Below, one piece after another: positions 28,067-37,277 of a stretch of 64,000 nucleotides of DNA. The notes beneath the pieces were generated by a model. It was not told the origin of the DNA, ran no database searches, and was given only the letters and a program-made list of their open reading frames with translations. Origin of the DNA: Methylorubrum sp. B1-46 (GTDB lineage: Bacteria; Pseudomonadota; Alphaproteobacteria; Rhizobiales; Beijerinckiaceae); contig NZ_CP088247.1 of the NCBI RefSeq assembly GCF_021117295.1, positions 186,001 through 250,000 on the forward strand, read 5' to 3'. Each line of letters starts with the position of its first letter. Position 1 is the first letter of the stretch. The translations under genes and the position numbers were made by a program.

Positions 28067-28699
28067 TTATGGGGGCGGCCTGTAAGCAATCATTCGCCCG
28101 GAGGCATCAAGGTCGATATAAGCCCGAGCGCCGCGTCGACCCTGGACGCGAAAGACCATGGCATCCCGCCGGAAATCGTCGAGCTTGAGTTCGTTGCCGA
28201 CCGCGTCGACGAACGTTTCCTCCCGACCTCCAACATCACGGATGCCATGGGCGTCCATGAAAGCAAGGTTGTCTCGTTCAAGGGCAAAGGTGCGTACCCG
28301 CCTTCCTCGCTGCGCTAAGCCGACGAGGAGCCCGATCACGGCCGAAGCTGCGTGGACCAGGAGGGCGATACCGAGGAGCCCTCCAGTACCCGAATTCGGC
28401 TGTCCCTGCTGTGGCTGACCCAAGACGGCGACCAGGATCACACAGAGGGTCAAGCTTCCCGCCGCAGCGAGTATTGCACCGATTACGCGGAGGACCGATG
28501 GCGAGTGGTGCCCCCTCGATAAATTCCACGCTGCGTAGCCCGTCCCTCCGGCCACTGCCACGAAGGCGATGACCGGCAGGATCCATTCCTTGCCCTTACG
28601 GTAGAGGTCGCGCCCTGCGCTCCAGCCGAAGCCAGCGGCTGCCGACCCTGCTGCGATCGCCGCGAGGCCACGCAGCGCTCCTGAAGAAGACGCGGCCAA
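28067..28699 (-). CDS. Hypothetical membrane protein in the ter cluster
   Basis: About 210 residues with three membrane segments (EWILPVIAFVAVAGGTGYAA, VLRVIGAILAAAGSLTLCVI, GLLGIALLVHAASAVIGLLV) and a C-terminal cytoplasmic part (LKLDDFRRDAMVFRVQGRRG). No family is recognised. The start is uncertain: TTG 28699 after the terD stop is proposed because upstream residues overlap terD in another frame and look non-coding; a GTG inside terD is an alternative. Position between terD and DUF475 suggests a role in the same stress response. Confidence 0.55.
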   Translation of the reverse strand: MAASSSGALRGLAAIAAGSAAAGFGWSAGRDLYRKGKEWILPVIAFVAVAGGTGYAAWNLSRGHHSPSVLRVIGAILAAAGSLTLCVILVAVLGQPQQGQPNSGTGGLLGIALLVHAASAVIGLLVGLAQRGRRVRTFALERDNLAFMDAHGIRDVGGREETFVDAVGNELKLDDFRRDAMVFRVQGRRGARAYIDLDASGRMIAYRPPP

Positions 28700-28709
28700 C
28701 GTTCGGCTC

Positions 28710-29285
28710 TCAGGCGTTGATGCCGTAGGACCGGGCAAGGTCCCCGAGGCCACCCGCGAACCCTTGTCCGACAGCCTTGAACTTCCACTCGCCATTATGG
28801 CGATAGACCTCACCGAACACCATCGCAGTCTCGGTCGAGGCGTCTTCCGACAGATCGTACTTTGCGAGTTCCGCGCCCCCGGCTTGGTTGACCACGCGAA
28901 TGTAAGCGTTTTGCACCTGCCCGAAATTTTGGCTTCTCTCCTTCGCTTCGTGGATCGTAACGGCGAACACGAGGCGCGTAATCGCTTCTGGAACCTTGGC
29001 AAGATCGATCTTCACGACCTCGTCGTCGCCGTCGCCCTGCCCCGTCGTGTTGTCGCCCATATGCTCGACGGAACCATCTGCGGACTTCTTGTTGTTGTAG
29101 AAGATGAACGCCGCATCACCGGCGCATTTCCCGTCGGCTCCCAGCAGGAACACGGAGGCATCCAGGTCGAAGGGCTTGCCGTCCGAGACGCGGTTATCCC
29201 ACCCAAGGCCTGCGAGAATGGCAGAGAGGCCGGGGGCTTCCTTGGAGAGCGAGACGGTGCCCCCCTTGCTAAGGTTCACAGGCAT
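28710..29285 (-). CDS. terD: TerD family stress protein
   Basis: A 191-residue TerD-domain protein starting [20 protein letters not shown]. It keeps the calcium-binding acidic residues typical of the family ([36 protein letters not shown]) and the C-terminal [20 protein letters not shown]. TerD proteins belong to the tellurite and phage resistance stress module with TerB and TerC-like partners. It lies 95 bases downstream of a paralogue with the same layout, so the pair arose by duplication. Confidence 0.9.
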   Translation of the reverse strand: MPVNLSKGGTVSLSKEAPGLSAILAGLGWDNRVSDGKPFDLDASVFLLGADGKCAGDAAFIFYNNKKSADGSVEHMGDNTTGQGDGDDEVVKIDLAKVPEAITRLVFAVTIHEAKERSQNFGQVQNAYIRVVNQAGGAELAKYDLSEDASTETAMVFGEVYRHNGEWKFKAVGQGFAGGLGDLARSYGINA

Positions 29286-29380
29286 GGTGCGATACCTTCT
29301 TGGGTCGTGTATAGGATGACTGGCGGGACGGGGGTGGACTGGGTCGCGCCCTCGGGGGGCGATAGTGGTAAAATCAGCAA

Positions 29381-29959
29381 TCAGCCGACGTTGATTCCGT
29401 ACTGGGTTGCCATTGCCTTCAAGCCACCGGCGTAGCCTTGTCCGATTGCCTTGAACTTCCACTCGCCGCCGTGGCGATAGATCTCACCGAACACCATCGC
29501 GGTCTCCGTCGAGTAGTCTTCGCCGAGATCGTAGCGGGCAATCTCGCGGCCGGTGTCCTCGTTCACCACGCGAATGAACGCGTTCTGGACTTGACCGAAG
29601 TTCTGGCTTCTCTCGCTCGCCTCATGGATCGTCACGGTGACCGCAAGCCTCTGCACATCGGAGCCGACCTTGCCGAGAACGACGCTGATCTTCTCGTCGT
29701 CCCCGTCACCCTCGCCGGTGCGGTTGTCCCCGTGGTGCTTCACCGACCCGTCGGCCGATTCCTTGTTGTTGTAGAAAATGAACCCTGCATCATTCGAACA
29801 CCGGCCGGTATCGCCGAGCATGAAGAGTGAAGCGTCGAGGTCGAAATCCTTCCCATCCGTCTTGCGATTGTCCCAGCCAAGCCCGATCAGGATCTTGGAA
29901 AGGTTTGGTTCCTCCTTGGACAGGCTGACATTGCCGCCCTTGCTGAGGCTCACGGCCAT
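29381..29959 (-). CDS. terD: TerD family stress protein (TerD/TerE paralogue)
   Basis: A 192-residue TerD-domain protein, [20 protein letters not shown], with the calcium-binding stretches [16 protein letters not shown] and [18 protein letters not shown] and the conserved end [20 protein letters not shown]. It is close to the downstream paralogue over the full length. It may correspond to TerE in classical clusters; the symbol is by family only. terB lies 135 bases upstream on the same strand. Confidence 0.9.
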   Translation of the reverse strand: MAVSLSKGGNVSLSKEEPNLSKILIGLGWDNRKTDGKDFDLDASLFMLGDTGRCSNDAGFIFYNNKESADGSVKHHGDNRTGEGDGDDEKISVVLGKVGSDVQRLAVTVTIHEASERSQNFGQVQNAFIRVVNEDTGREIARYDLGEDYSTETAMVFGEIYRHGGEWKFKAIGQGYAGGLKAMATQYGINVG

Positions 29960-30094
29960 CTTGATCCCCTTTTCTCGTGGATTGCTGGAGGCGCCCTTGG
30001 AGCGCCCGTCACTGACAGGACCCGATCGTGGCCCTGGACCTGGAACGATATTCCGGTGAGGAGACGCCTCTTCCAGGGTCCCCTATTCACCCCT

Positions 30095-30550
30095 TCAAAG
30101 TTCGAAGTCGGCCGGTGACAGGCCAAGCTCACGGCAGGCCTTACGCACCAAGTCCTTCTCCTTGTCGTCGAAGGTACCGTCCGCACCGCCGACCATGATG
30201 CCGATACGGATCAGCTGGCGGGCCGCGGCTGGGTCATTGCGAAGTGCGCCGACGTACTTCATCGCCTCTGCAAGACCGATTTCGGCGTCGAAGTCATACT
30301 TGCCCTTCAGCTCATCGAAAAGCGGCTGCACGGTGTCCCATTTAAAAGCCTTTAAAGCCTCCAGGTTCTGGAACACGCCATAAAGTTTGCGCTTCTCGTC
30401 CTGGTCGATAGTTCCGTCCGCTGCAGCAATGGCCACACCGATGGCGACTGCGCCCTGCATGAACTTTCGATTGTTGAAGCGGGCAATTTCCCCCTTGAGC
30501 GCAGACGATGCTGCCTCGCCTTGTGCCTTGATCCAATTCAGTGCGCTCAT
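30095..30550 (-). CDS. terB: Tellurite resistance protein TerB
   Basis: A 151-residue all-helical TerB protein. Two metal-binding-like repeats are visible: AIAAADGTIDQDEKRKLY and IMVGGADGTFDDKEKDLVRK, each with the conserved D-G-x-[IF]-D-x-x-E pattern. TerB associates with the inner membrane and with TerC and TerD in metal-stress sensing. Start MSALNWIKAQ is unambiguous. Confidence 0.92.
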   Translation of the reverse strand: MSALNWIKAQGEAASSALKGEIARFNNRKFMQGAVAIGVAIAAADGTIDQDEKRKLYGVFQNLEALKAFKWDTVQPLFDELKGKYDFDAEIGLAEAMKYVGALRNDPAAARQLIRIGIMVGGADGTFDDKEKDLVRKACRELGLSPADFEL

Positions 30551-30615
30551 CGTTCCGCTATCCCTCGAAACGTTGCGTATGTCCGCCGTGAAACCTTGTC
30601 AGGCAGCAACTTGAT

Positions 30616-31851
30616 TTAGTTTTTCGAACCCGCTTTCCAGCGCAGTCCCCAACCATAAGCGGTATCCATGTCGTCGTGTCCACGGAAGTAGGCGACCTCT
30701 CGGGAGATCCGCATTTGGCCTGCGTCGTTCTCAATCAACGCCACAGCGCACATGCGTTTGGCGTTTGATCCCTCTTCCATACGGACTTCGACTGGGCCCT
30801 CGCCCGGGACCCGCACGGTCACCACACCGTCGGTACGACCCCAGTTGGGCACACCGTCGTAAATAAACGCGAAAACGAGCAGACGCTGGATATTGGTGAA
30901 GTACCGACCGTTCACCCGCATCCACTCACCGTCGACAGAAGCGCCGGAGCGATCGTCCGAATCGAGCGCCACGAATGGCTCCTGGTTGAGCCGGCCGAAA
31001 CTGTTCCCTAGCGCCTGGACGCAGCCGATCGATCCGTCGGTTAACTCGTAGAGGCAGCCGAGATCGAGGTCGATCCCGCCACCACCGCGCTGGAGTAGCC
31101 CGGAAAGTCCGCCGGTCTTAGCCCTGCTCCAGTTGAGGTTGACTGTCACATCTCCGTAGTCTGACCGCTTCTCCAGCGAAACGGTCGGACGTTCCTTGGT
31201 CAAGCTGACCTTGGAAAGATTAATCGGCTTCGGTGTCGGCTGCACGATGGGTGCCGATGCGGGAGGGGCAACAGGTTGCGGCTTAGGTGCTGGGGGCGGA
31301 AGCGCCGCTGCGGTATCCTCCACGTCAACGCCGTAGGCACTCGCCAGAGAGGCAAGGCCGCTGGCAAAGCCCTGTCCGACCGCCTTGAACTTCCAGCCTG
31401 CGTCCCGGCGATAGAGTTCGCCGATAACCAACGCGGTCTCGCCGTTGGATGCTGGAGGTGGAATGAATGCGACGGCATCGCCTTGGGCCGATTGAACGGA
31501 GATGCGGAGGCCTGCGATCCTTCCGAAATGCATCCCGGTCTCCCGGGCACCGTGTATCGTTCCGCTGAAGGCCACTCGCTGAACGCGATCCGGAAGTGAC
31601 GCCGTCTTGATGTGGAAGACGGAGGCGTCGCGGTCGGGCACATGGCCGGGCACGCGCTCGAAGCGAACGGCGCCATCGCCTTTCTGGCCATAGAAAATCA
31701 TGTCCGCGTCACCCGACACGCGCCCGTCCGCGCCAAGCAGGAAGGCGGCTGCGTCGATTTCCTCGAGACCCGGTGTCGAAGCCCATTCCACGACAACCGT
31801 GAGGTCGCCGGCGGGCACAGGGGCGTTCCCGCCCATCGTGAGAGTGGTCAT
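30616..31851 (-). CDS. terA: Tellurium resistance protein TerA
   Basis: A 411-residue two-domain protein: an N-terminal TerD-like domain (residues 1-175, [40 protein letters not shown]), a proline-rich linker (PPPAPKPQPVAPPASAPI), then a second TerD/TerA-like beta domain (GGIDLDLGCLYELTDGSIGC, RLLVFAFIYDGVPNWGRTDG). This is the TerA arrangement. It is first in the ter cluster. Only about 100 bases separate its start from the end of an IS21 element, so its promoter is confined to 31852-31952 or lies in the element. Confidence 0.88.
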   Translation of the reverse strand: MTTLTMGGNAPVPAGDLTVVVEWASTPGLEEIDAAAFLLGADGRVSGDADMIFYGQKGDGAVRFERVPGHVPDRDASVFHIKTASLPDRVQRVAFSGTIHGARETGMHFGRIAGLRISVQSAQGDAVAFIPPPASNGETALVIGELYRRDAGWKFKAVGQGFASGLASLASAYGVDVEDTAAALPPPAPKPQPVAPPASAPIVQPTPKPINLSKVSLTKERPTVSLEKRSDYGDVTVNLNWSRAKTGGLSGLLQRGGGGIDLDLGCLYELTDGSIGCVQALGNSFGRLNQEPFVALDSDDRSGASVDGEWMRVNGRYFTNIQRLLVFAFIYDGVPNWGRTDGVVTVRVPGEGPVEVRMEEGSNAKRMCAVALIENDAGQMRISREVAYFRGHDDMDTAYGWGLRWKAGSKN

Positions 31852-32059
31852 GTCGGCGCTCTTCCTGGGGGGCGGCTCAGAGACATTCCCGGGCAGGCCC
31901 TACAAGATCGGCCGCCGTCCGTCCGTGTGCGGCCCGGCCTATCGCCTGCATATGTGTAGGGCGGTGACAAAACCATCCACTGGAGCGTCGGCTTTGTGCT
32001 GATGCGGGCGGTGTAAAAGCCGGCCAGTGGAGAGGCTTCTCTTTCGAGAGGAGCCGAGG

Positions 32060-33559
32060 ATGTTCGTCGTGGAAGTCTACGCAGCCGTTCGGCAGTTCGT
32101 GTTCATCGAGGGCCAGTCCCGGCGTGAGGCGGCTCGGGTCTTCGGGTTGAGCCGAGAGACGATCGCCAAGATGTGTCGGTTCTCGTTGCCGCCGGGCTAC
32201 ACACGCTCGAAGCCGGTCGAGAAGCCGAAGCTCGGGCCTCTTCTGCCAGTGATCGCGGCGATCCTTGAGGCGGACCGGACTGCACCGCTCAAGCAACGCC
32301 ATACGGCCAAGCGGATCTTCGAGCGCCTACGCGACGAGCACGGCTATGCCGGTGGCTATACCGTGGTGAAGGACCACGTACGGATCTGCCGAGCACGGGG
32401 GCAGGAGACTTTCGTGCCGCTCGCCCACCCGCCCGGCCATGCCCAGGTCGATTTTGGCGAGGCGGTCGCCACCATCGCTGGCGTGCGCCGCAAGATCCAT
32501 TTCTTCTGCATGGATCTGCCGCACTCCGACGCCTGCTTCGTGAAGGCGTATCCGCGGGAGACCACCGAAGCTTTTCTCGACGGGCATGTCGCCGCCTTCG
32601 CCTTCTTCGGCGGCGTGCCTCTGTCGATCCTGTACGACAACACCAAAATCGCAGTGGCCAAGATCTGCGGCGACGGACAGCGTGAGCGTACGCGCGCCTT
32701 CACCGAGTTGGTGAGCCACTGCCTGTTCCGGGATCGCTTCGGCCGTCCGGGCAGGGGCAACGACAAGGGCAAGGTCGAGGGGCTGGTCAAGTTCGCCCGG
32801 TCCCACTTCATGACCCCGGCTCCGGAGGCGGCCTCGTTCGAGGCGCTGAACGCTGACCTGGAGCGCCGCTGCCGAGCTCGGCAGAACGAGTGCGCCGGGC
32901 GGCATCCCGAGAGCATCGGAACGCGGCTCATGGCCGATCGAGTGGTTCTGCGAGCCCTGCCGGCGGTGCCGCTGGAGCCGTGCGAGAAGAGGGCCGGGCG
33001 CGTCTCGTCGACCGCGCTGGTGCGCTATCGCGGCAACGACTACTCGGTGCCGACCACCTACGGCTTCCGGGACGTGCTGGTGAAGGGCTTCGTCGAGGAA
33101 GTCGTGATCCTGTGTGCGGGGGTCGAGATCGCCCGGCACCCGCGCAGCTACGGCAGCGGCGTTTTCGTCGCCGAACCTCTGCACTACCTCGCGCTGATCG
33201 AGACCAAGCCGAACGCCCTCGACCAAGCCGCGGCACTCCAGGGCTGGGATCTGCCCGAGGCGTTCCAGCACCTGCGCCACCTTCTGGAGGCGCGCATGGG
33301 CAACCGCGGCAAGCGCGAGTTCATCCAGGTGCTGCGCCTGATGGAGGCGATGCCGAAGGACCTCGTGGCCTGGGCCGTCACCGAGGCGATCCGGCTCGGG
33401 GCGATTGGCTTCGATGCGGTCAAGTTGATCGCGCTGGCCCGTCTCGAACGGCGGCCGCCTCGGCTCGACTTGTCGGCCTACCCGCATCTGCCCCGGCCTG
33501 CGGTGCGCGCGACGATGGCCGCCGACTACACGGTGCTGGTGCCGGAGGTGGCGGCATGA
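32060..33559 (+). CDS. istA: IS21-family transposase IstA
   Basis: A 499-residue transposase. ATG 32060 follows a GAGGAGCCGAGG site; an upstream in-frame start at 32027 would add 11 residues. An N-terminal helix-turn-helix (SRREAARVFGLSRETIAKMC) precedes the integrase core with catalytic residues in GHAQVDFGEAVATIAG, LSILYDNTKIAVAKI and KGKVEGLVKFARSHF. The frame is intact. Its stop overlaps the istB start. Confidence 0.93.
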   Translation: MFVVEVYAAVRQFVFIEGQSRREAARVFGLSRETIAKMCRFSLPPGYTRSKPVEKPKLGPLLPVIAAILEADRTAPLKQRHTAKRIFERLRDEHGYAGGYTVVKDHVRICRARGQETFVPLAHPPGHAQVDFGEAVATIAGVRRKIHFFCMDLPHSDACFVKAYPRETTEAFLDGHVAAFAFFGGVPLSILYDNTKIAVAKICGDGQRERTRAFTELVSHCLFRDRFGRPGRGNDKGKVEGLVKFARSHFMTPAPEAASFEALNADLERRCRARQNECAGRHPESIGTRLMADRVVLRALPAVPLEPCEKRAGRVSSTALVRYRGNDYSVPTTYGFRDVLVKGFVEEVVILCAGVEIARHPRSYGSGVFVAEPLHYLALIETKPNALDQAAALQGWDLPEAFQHLRHLLEARMGNRGKREFIQVLRLMEAMPKDLVAWAVTEAIRLGAIGFDAVKLIALARLERRPPRLDLSAYPHLPRPAVRATMAADYTVLVPEVAA

Positions 33560-34398
33560 GCGTGAGCGGCGATGAGACGACACCGGGCGTCCTGCTCGCC
33601 CATCACCTCAAGCAGTTGAAGTTGCCGACGGTCCTGCGCGAGTACGACAAGGTCGCCCGGGACTGCGCCCGGAGCGGCCTCGACCACCCCCGCTATCTGC
33701 TGCGGCTGGTTGAGCTGGAACTGATCGACCGCGAACGGCGCATGGTCGAGCGCCGGATCCGGGCGGCACGCTTCCCGGCGGTGAAGAGCCTCGACACCTT
33801 CGACTTCGCCGCCATCCCGAGCCTGAACAAGATGCTCGTGCTGGAGCTGGCGCGCTGCGGCTACGTCCTCGGTCGGGAGAACGTCATCGCGCTCGGCAAC
33901 TCCGGCACCGGCAAGACGCACATCGCCCTGGCTCTCGGACTGGCAGCCTGCCAGAAGGGCTTCTCGGTCACGTTCACCACGGCGGCCTCGCTGGTCAACC
34001 AGCTCATGGAGGCGCGTGACGAGCGCCGCCTGCTCCGGCTTCAGAGGGAGCTGGCCGCGGTGAAGTTGCTGATTGTCGATGAACTCGGCTACGTGCCGCT
34101 GTCGCCGACGGGGGCCGAGCTTTTGTTCGAGGTCCTGTCCCAGCGCTACGAGCGCGGCTCGACGGTGGTGACCTCGAACCTTCCGTTCGAGGACTGGACC
34201 TCGGTCCTGGGCTCGGAGCGGCTGACCGGTGCGCTGCTGGATCGGCTGACCCATCACGTCAGCATCCTGAGCCTGAACGGAGACAGCTACCGCCTCAGAT
34301 CCTCCCGCAGCCGGCGGGGCCGCACAGACAGGGCGGAGCAAAACCAGGCCACCCTTGATGACCCTGATCCCGCGACGGGCGAGATCCGGCCAGCCTGA
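33556..34398 (+). CDS. istB: IS21-family helper ATPase IstB
   Basis: A 280-residue DnaC-like AAA+ ATPase that assists IstA in target selection. Walker A is ALGNSGTGKTHIALAL, Walker B LLIVDELGYVPLSPTG, and the arginine-finger region is LLDRLTHHVSILSLNGDSYR. The ATGA overlap with istA indicates coupled translation. Confidence 0.94.
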   Translation: MSVSGDETTPGVLLAHHLKQLKLPTVLREYDKVARDCARSGLDHPRYLLRLVELELIDRERRMVERRIRAARFPAVKSLDTFDFAAIPSLNKMLVLELARCGYVLGRENVIALGNSGTGKTHIALALGLAACQKGFSVTFTTAASLVNQLMEARDERRLLRLQRELAAVKLLIVDELGYVPLSPTGAELLFEVLSQRYERGSTVVTSNLPFEDWTSVLGSERLTGALLDRLTHHVSILSLNGDSYRLRSSRSRRGRTDRAEQNQATLDDPDPATGEIRPA

Positions 34399-34418
34399 CC
34401 TCACGATCCGCGACAAAC

Positions 34419-34448
34419 GATGAAGAGGCCCGATCGGGCCCCTTCATC
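34419..34448 (+). terminator. Hairpin downstream of istB
   Basis: An almost perfect inverted repeat around GGCCCGATCGGGCC, extended by GATGAAG and CTTCATC, lies 20 bases after the istB stop. It lacks a long T run, so it may be a weak terminator or a barrier to transcription reading in or out of the element. Confidence 0.45.
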
Positions 34449-34520
34449 GTTCAGGCTGTCCGCAGTCCGTGGCCTGGTTTTACTCCGCCACGGCGGCCTA
34501 AAATTGGTCCGCCCTTTACA

Positions 34521-35035
34521 GCCAGGCCGACCGCCACCGGCACCTCGCCGCGTGCCAGCGTCAGCGACACTAACGTCTGGCAGTTGGCGGTCTTGCCCAG
34601 CGTCGTGGCATATTGCGGCGCCACCCCGACGGAGCGGTTGCCCTTCTTCGGCAACGCGGTGTCGTCGACGACCAGGACCGCATCCGCCCCGCCGACAAGG
34701 CGATCGGCCTCGCCGAGCAGCGCCCGCTGCAGCGGACCCTCATCCCAGATCCCGGCCGCGATGAAGTGGTGTAGCCGGTCGTAGGAAACCCCATCGGCCC
34801 GAGCCGCCATCGGCTGGACGCTCTTGCGATCACCCAGGCCGATGAGCCCGGCCACGTAGGATGGGCACATCGCCCGGCGTGCCGGATGCGACAGGCCAGC
34901 CAGGAACGGTTGCAGCCATCGATCCAGATCGTCGCGCCATCCGCCCGCATCCGACATCGCGATCACCCACGTCTATCGCCGTGGCATGCGAAGCCGCGAA
35001 CACCCGCTGCGTTCCCTCAACCTGCCAAAGTAGTG
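34521..35035 (-). mobile_element. Truncated IS701-family element
   Basis: On the minus strand this reproduces the first 515 bases of the IS701 element at 7696-9121, including the terminal repeat ending at 35035 and the start of the transposase (MSDAGGWRDDLDRWLQPF to EVPVAVGLA). It is cut at 34520 by the IS21 right end. The transposase fragment is non-functional. The outer end is followed by CTAG (35036-35039), as in the intact copy. Confidence 0.88.
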
Positions 35036-35039
35036 CTAG

Positions 35040-35066
35040 GTCGCGGACTCATTAAGCTCGCAGCCA
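35040..35066 (+). mobile_element. 27-base IS5-end scar
   Basis: Directly after the CTAG at 35036-35039, 25 bases at 35042-35066 are identical to the left end of the IS5 element at 6854-7691 (cgcggactcattaagctcgc and the next five bases). The rest of the element is absent. It is a scar of an IS5/IS701 junction like that at 7692. Confidence 0.7.
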
Positions 35067-35161
35067 GAGTGCTCCGGTAAGATGCGGACTCACCCGTTTA
35101 GCGTAAGACCGTATTGCATTTTGCGCTACATTTCCCTATCTTGCTGCCAAGGAGTCAAGCC

Positions 35162-35461
35162 ATGGCCAGCACAGCAGAACGCAAGGAATATCCCATCTCG
35201 ATGCGATTGCCGGAGTCGGATGTCGCGATGATCGATCGAGCGGCCACGCTGCGGGGTCGCTCGCGCACCGACTTCGTGCGCGACGCCGCCGTGCGCGCTG
35301 CCGAGGAAGTGGTCATGGAACAAAGCTTCATCCGCATGAGCCCGGAAGGGTTCGCCGGGTTCATGGAGGTTCTGGCCGCCCCCGCAATGCCGGTCCCCGC
35401 GATGGTAAAGCTGGCCAAGCGTCCGGCGCCCTGGGAACCCGGTTATGAACCGAAGCGGTAA
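35162..35461 (+). CDS. DUF1778 antitoxin
   Basis: A 99-residue protein with an N-terminal ribbon-helix-helix domain (PISMRLPESDVAMIDRAATL, RSRTDFVRDAAVRAAEEV), the DUF1778/TacA antitoxin type. The C-terminal tail (MSPEGFAGFMEVLAAPAMPV, WEPGYEPKR) would wrap the toxin. It precedes the GNAT toxin gene by 3 bases, the standard arrangement, and should repress its own promoter. ATG 35162 is preferred over an upstream frame that encodes no conserved sequence. Confidence 0.88.
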   Translation: MASTAERKEYPISMRLPESDVAMIDRAATLRGRSRTDFVRDAAVRAAEEVVMEQSFIRMSPEGFAGFMEVLAAPAMPVPAMVKLAKRPAPWEPGYEPKR

Positions 35462-35464
35462 GCC

Positions 35465-35968
35465 GTGCCCCTATCGGCTCCCGAACCGATCACGGCCGCG
35501 CATGACGTCTCACAATTCTCCTGCGGCAAGCCGACGCTCGATCACTGGCTGAAAACCCGCGCCCTGTCGAACCAGACGAAGGGCTTTACCGCCGTTCTCG
35601 TGGTGCATGAGGCCGGGCGGGTTGTCGGCTATTACGGTCTGGCGCCGACGGCGGTGGTGCCCGCCGTTCTGCCGCGCGCGGTCCGCACCGGACAGCCGCC
35701 CGATCCGGTTCCCTGTCTGCTTCTCGGCCAGCTCGCCACGGACGAAGCTTGGGTGGGGCAAGGGATAGGCACCGGTCTCGTCAAACATGCGCTCCAGCGC
35801 TGCGTGCAAGCAGCCAGCCTGGTCGGCGGACGGGCCTTGATGGTGAATGCCATCGATGACGACGCTGCACAGTTCTGGCAGCGGCGCGGCTTTTTGCCGA
35901 CGCACGATGATCCGCTCGTTCTCTTCCGGTCCATCGCGGCGATCGCTGCCTCGCTGACGCAGGCGTAA
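35465..35968 (+). CDS. GNAT-family acetyltransferase toxin (TacT-like)
   Basis: A 167-residue GNAT protein starting at GTG 35465. Family toxins acetylate the amino acid on charged tRNAs and block translation. The acetyl-CoA-binding motif is LATDEAWVGQGIGTGLVKHA, and the C-terminal ALMVNAIDDDAAQFWQRRGF matches TacT/AtaT-type toxins, including the catalytic-tyrosine neighbourhood as F/W in this copy. The opening EPITAAHDVSQFSCGKPTLD is also typical. It is paired with the DUF1778 antitoxin. Confidence 0.88.
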   Translation: MPLSAPEPITAAHDVSQFSCGKPTLDHWLKTRALSNQTKGFTAVLVVHEAGRVVGYYGLAPTAVVPAVLPRAVRTGQPPDPVPCLLLGQLATDEAWVGQGIGTGLVKHALQRCVQAASLVGGRALMVNAIDDDAAQFWQRRGFLPTHDDPLVLFRSIAAIAASLTQA

Positions 35969-35975
35969 AATCGCG

Positions 35976-36800
35976 ATGGCTCAGGAAGACGATTTTCTCG
36001 CCTCGAAATACGTCGAATACCGCAAGGCTTTCAACGAAACCAAGGCATTCGCACCCTTCATGCCCTATGGGTGGTTCAAGCCGCCCCAGACAGTCCGACT
36101 GGATAGCGAGTTCGGCCTTCAACAAATGGCCTATCGCGATCTCGCGGATGATGCCGCACGCGACCTCGCAAACGGGATCAATCACCTGATCGGCCTTACC
36201 ATGCGTCTGGAAGCATGGGGCAGCGTCATGGAAGGGCTCGATGTCCGAGAGACGGACCAATTACTGCACGAGTTCGTGCAGGATCTGGCTTCGACGGCGC
36301 TGCTCAGCCCATACGCGCTCAAGGCCAGGTTCTACTTTGCAATCGCGCATCTGTCCCATCAGGCGAACTGCGTTTCCCAGGGAGACGGATGGACGGACGA
36401 TCTCGCAACTCTACCGGAGGATTGGGGCATCAAGGAAGAGGCGGCGGTCAAGGCCGCAAAACCCTGGCGCACTTGGAAGAAGCTGAACCGGGCGCTCAAC
36501 ACCGTCGATATGGGCGACTACAAGACAGCCACGGATGATTTCAGGAGCAAGCACACTCACAGGTTCACGCCACGGGTCGAACTTGGGCTATCCCAATCGA
36601 TCAAGCGTATTTGGGCAAAGGGCGGAAAGGCGCCCTCCTATGGAATAGGTGGCACACCGCCGCTCAAGCTGGACGCGGTTCTTCAGGAACTGAAAACCCA
36701 ATGCGTTCGCCTGTCAGGATGTTACGCGGAGTTTCAGAAGCTTGTCGCAGAGCAGAGCGAGGCGTTGTTCGGGAATGCCTGCGAACCGTTGCCCCTATAA
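35976..36800 (+). CDS. Hypothetical protein following the toxin-antitoxin pair
   Basis: A 274-residue soluble protein starting 7 bases after the toxin stop, so probably on the same transcript. It is rich in helices and aromatic residues (FMPYGWFKPPQTVRLDSEFG, SQSIKRIWAKGGKAPSYGIG) with no membrane segments and no catalytic motif I can name. No family is recognised. It could be an unrelated cargo gene or a third component of the module. Confidence 0.7.
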   Translation: MAQEDDFLASKYVEYRKAFNETKAFAPFMPYGWFKPPQTVRLDSEFGLQQMAYRDLADDAARDLANGINHLIGLTMRLEAWGSVMEGLDVRETDQLLHEFVQDLASTALLSPYALKARFYFAIAHLSHQANCVSQGDGWTDDLATLPEDWGIKEEAAVKAAKPWRTWKKLNRALNTVDMGDYKTATDDFRSKHTHRFTPRVELGLSQSIKRIWAKGGKAPSYGIGGTPPLKLDAVLQELKTQCVRLSGCYAEFQKLVAEQSEALFGNACEPLPL

Positions 36801-36905
36801 TCGAGGCAGGTGACACTGCGCATACTTGGCGTCGACGCGAACTCTGCCGCGTACCGCGGCGAGGCCAACCTGGGCAGGATCGTCACCGATTGAACCATCG
36901 CCGTC

Positions 36906-36939
36906 GCGCCCCGCCTGCAAGCTCCAGGCGGGGCGCTTT
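36906..36939 (+). terminator. Strong rho-independent terminator
   Basis: GCGCCCCGCCTG (36906-36917) pairs perfectly with CAGGCGGGGCGC (36925-36936) across a 7-base loop and is followed by TTTC. It ends the DUF1778/GNAT/unknown operon. The remaining part of the 36801-37277 gap holds GC-rich leader sequence with short palindromes but no gene. Confidence 0.7.
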
Positions 36940-37277
36940 CGCATGGTCGCATCGCGGCAGGATCACAAGGCGATCAGGATTCACGGAGGCCAGGCCCATC
37001 GGCCTTCATATCCTGATCCGTCCCTGCGCCCGGCCGCCGCTCCGCTCTCGCCGGGCCGGTGGCTTGGGGGCTCTGCCCCCTGGCGCGGCGCAAGGGATCC
37101 CTGACGCTCGACCGAGGCGGTCTCCCCAGCCTTCCTCCACGTCGTTCCTCCGTTCCGTGCAGGCCGGGTGATCCCCCTCCGGCCCGGTCGCTCTTGCACC
37201 TTTCTACCCCGGTCTCGCCGACGGGCAGGGTTGCAGCGCAGCGCTGCGCCCCAACCCAAGCCCATAGGAGAAAGACC

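Larger units (their letters stand above)
31953..34520 (+). mobile_element. IS21-family element
   Basis: About 2.57 kb with istA and istB overlapping by ATGA. The ends fit IS21: the left begins TGTGTAGGGCGG (31953-31964) and the right ends CCGCCCTTTACA (34509-34520), the reverse complement of TGTAAAGGGCGG. The right end sits directly inside a truncated IS701 copy. No IS701 sequence remains to the left, so a deletion accompanied or followed the insertion. Confidence 0.85.

Noticed and set aside
32327..33583. 418-codon frame antisense to istA
   Set aside because: It is a mirror of an intact IS21 transposase gene; no start signal or family.
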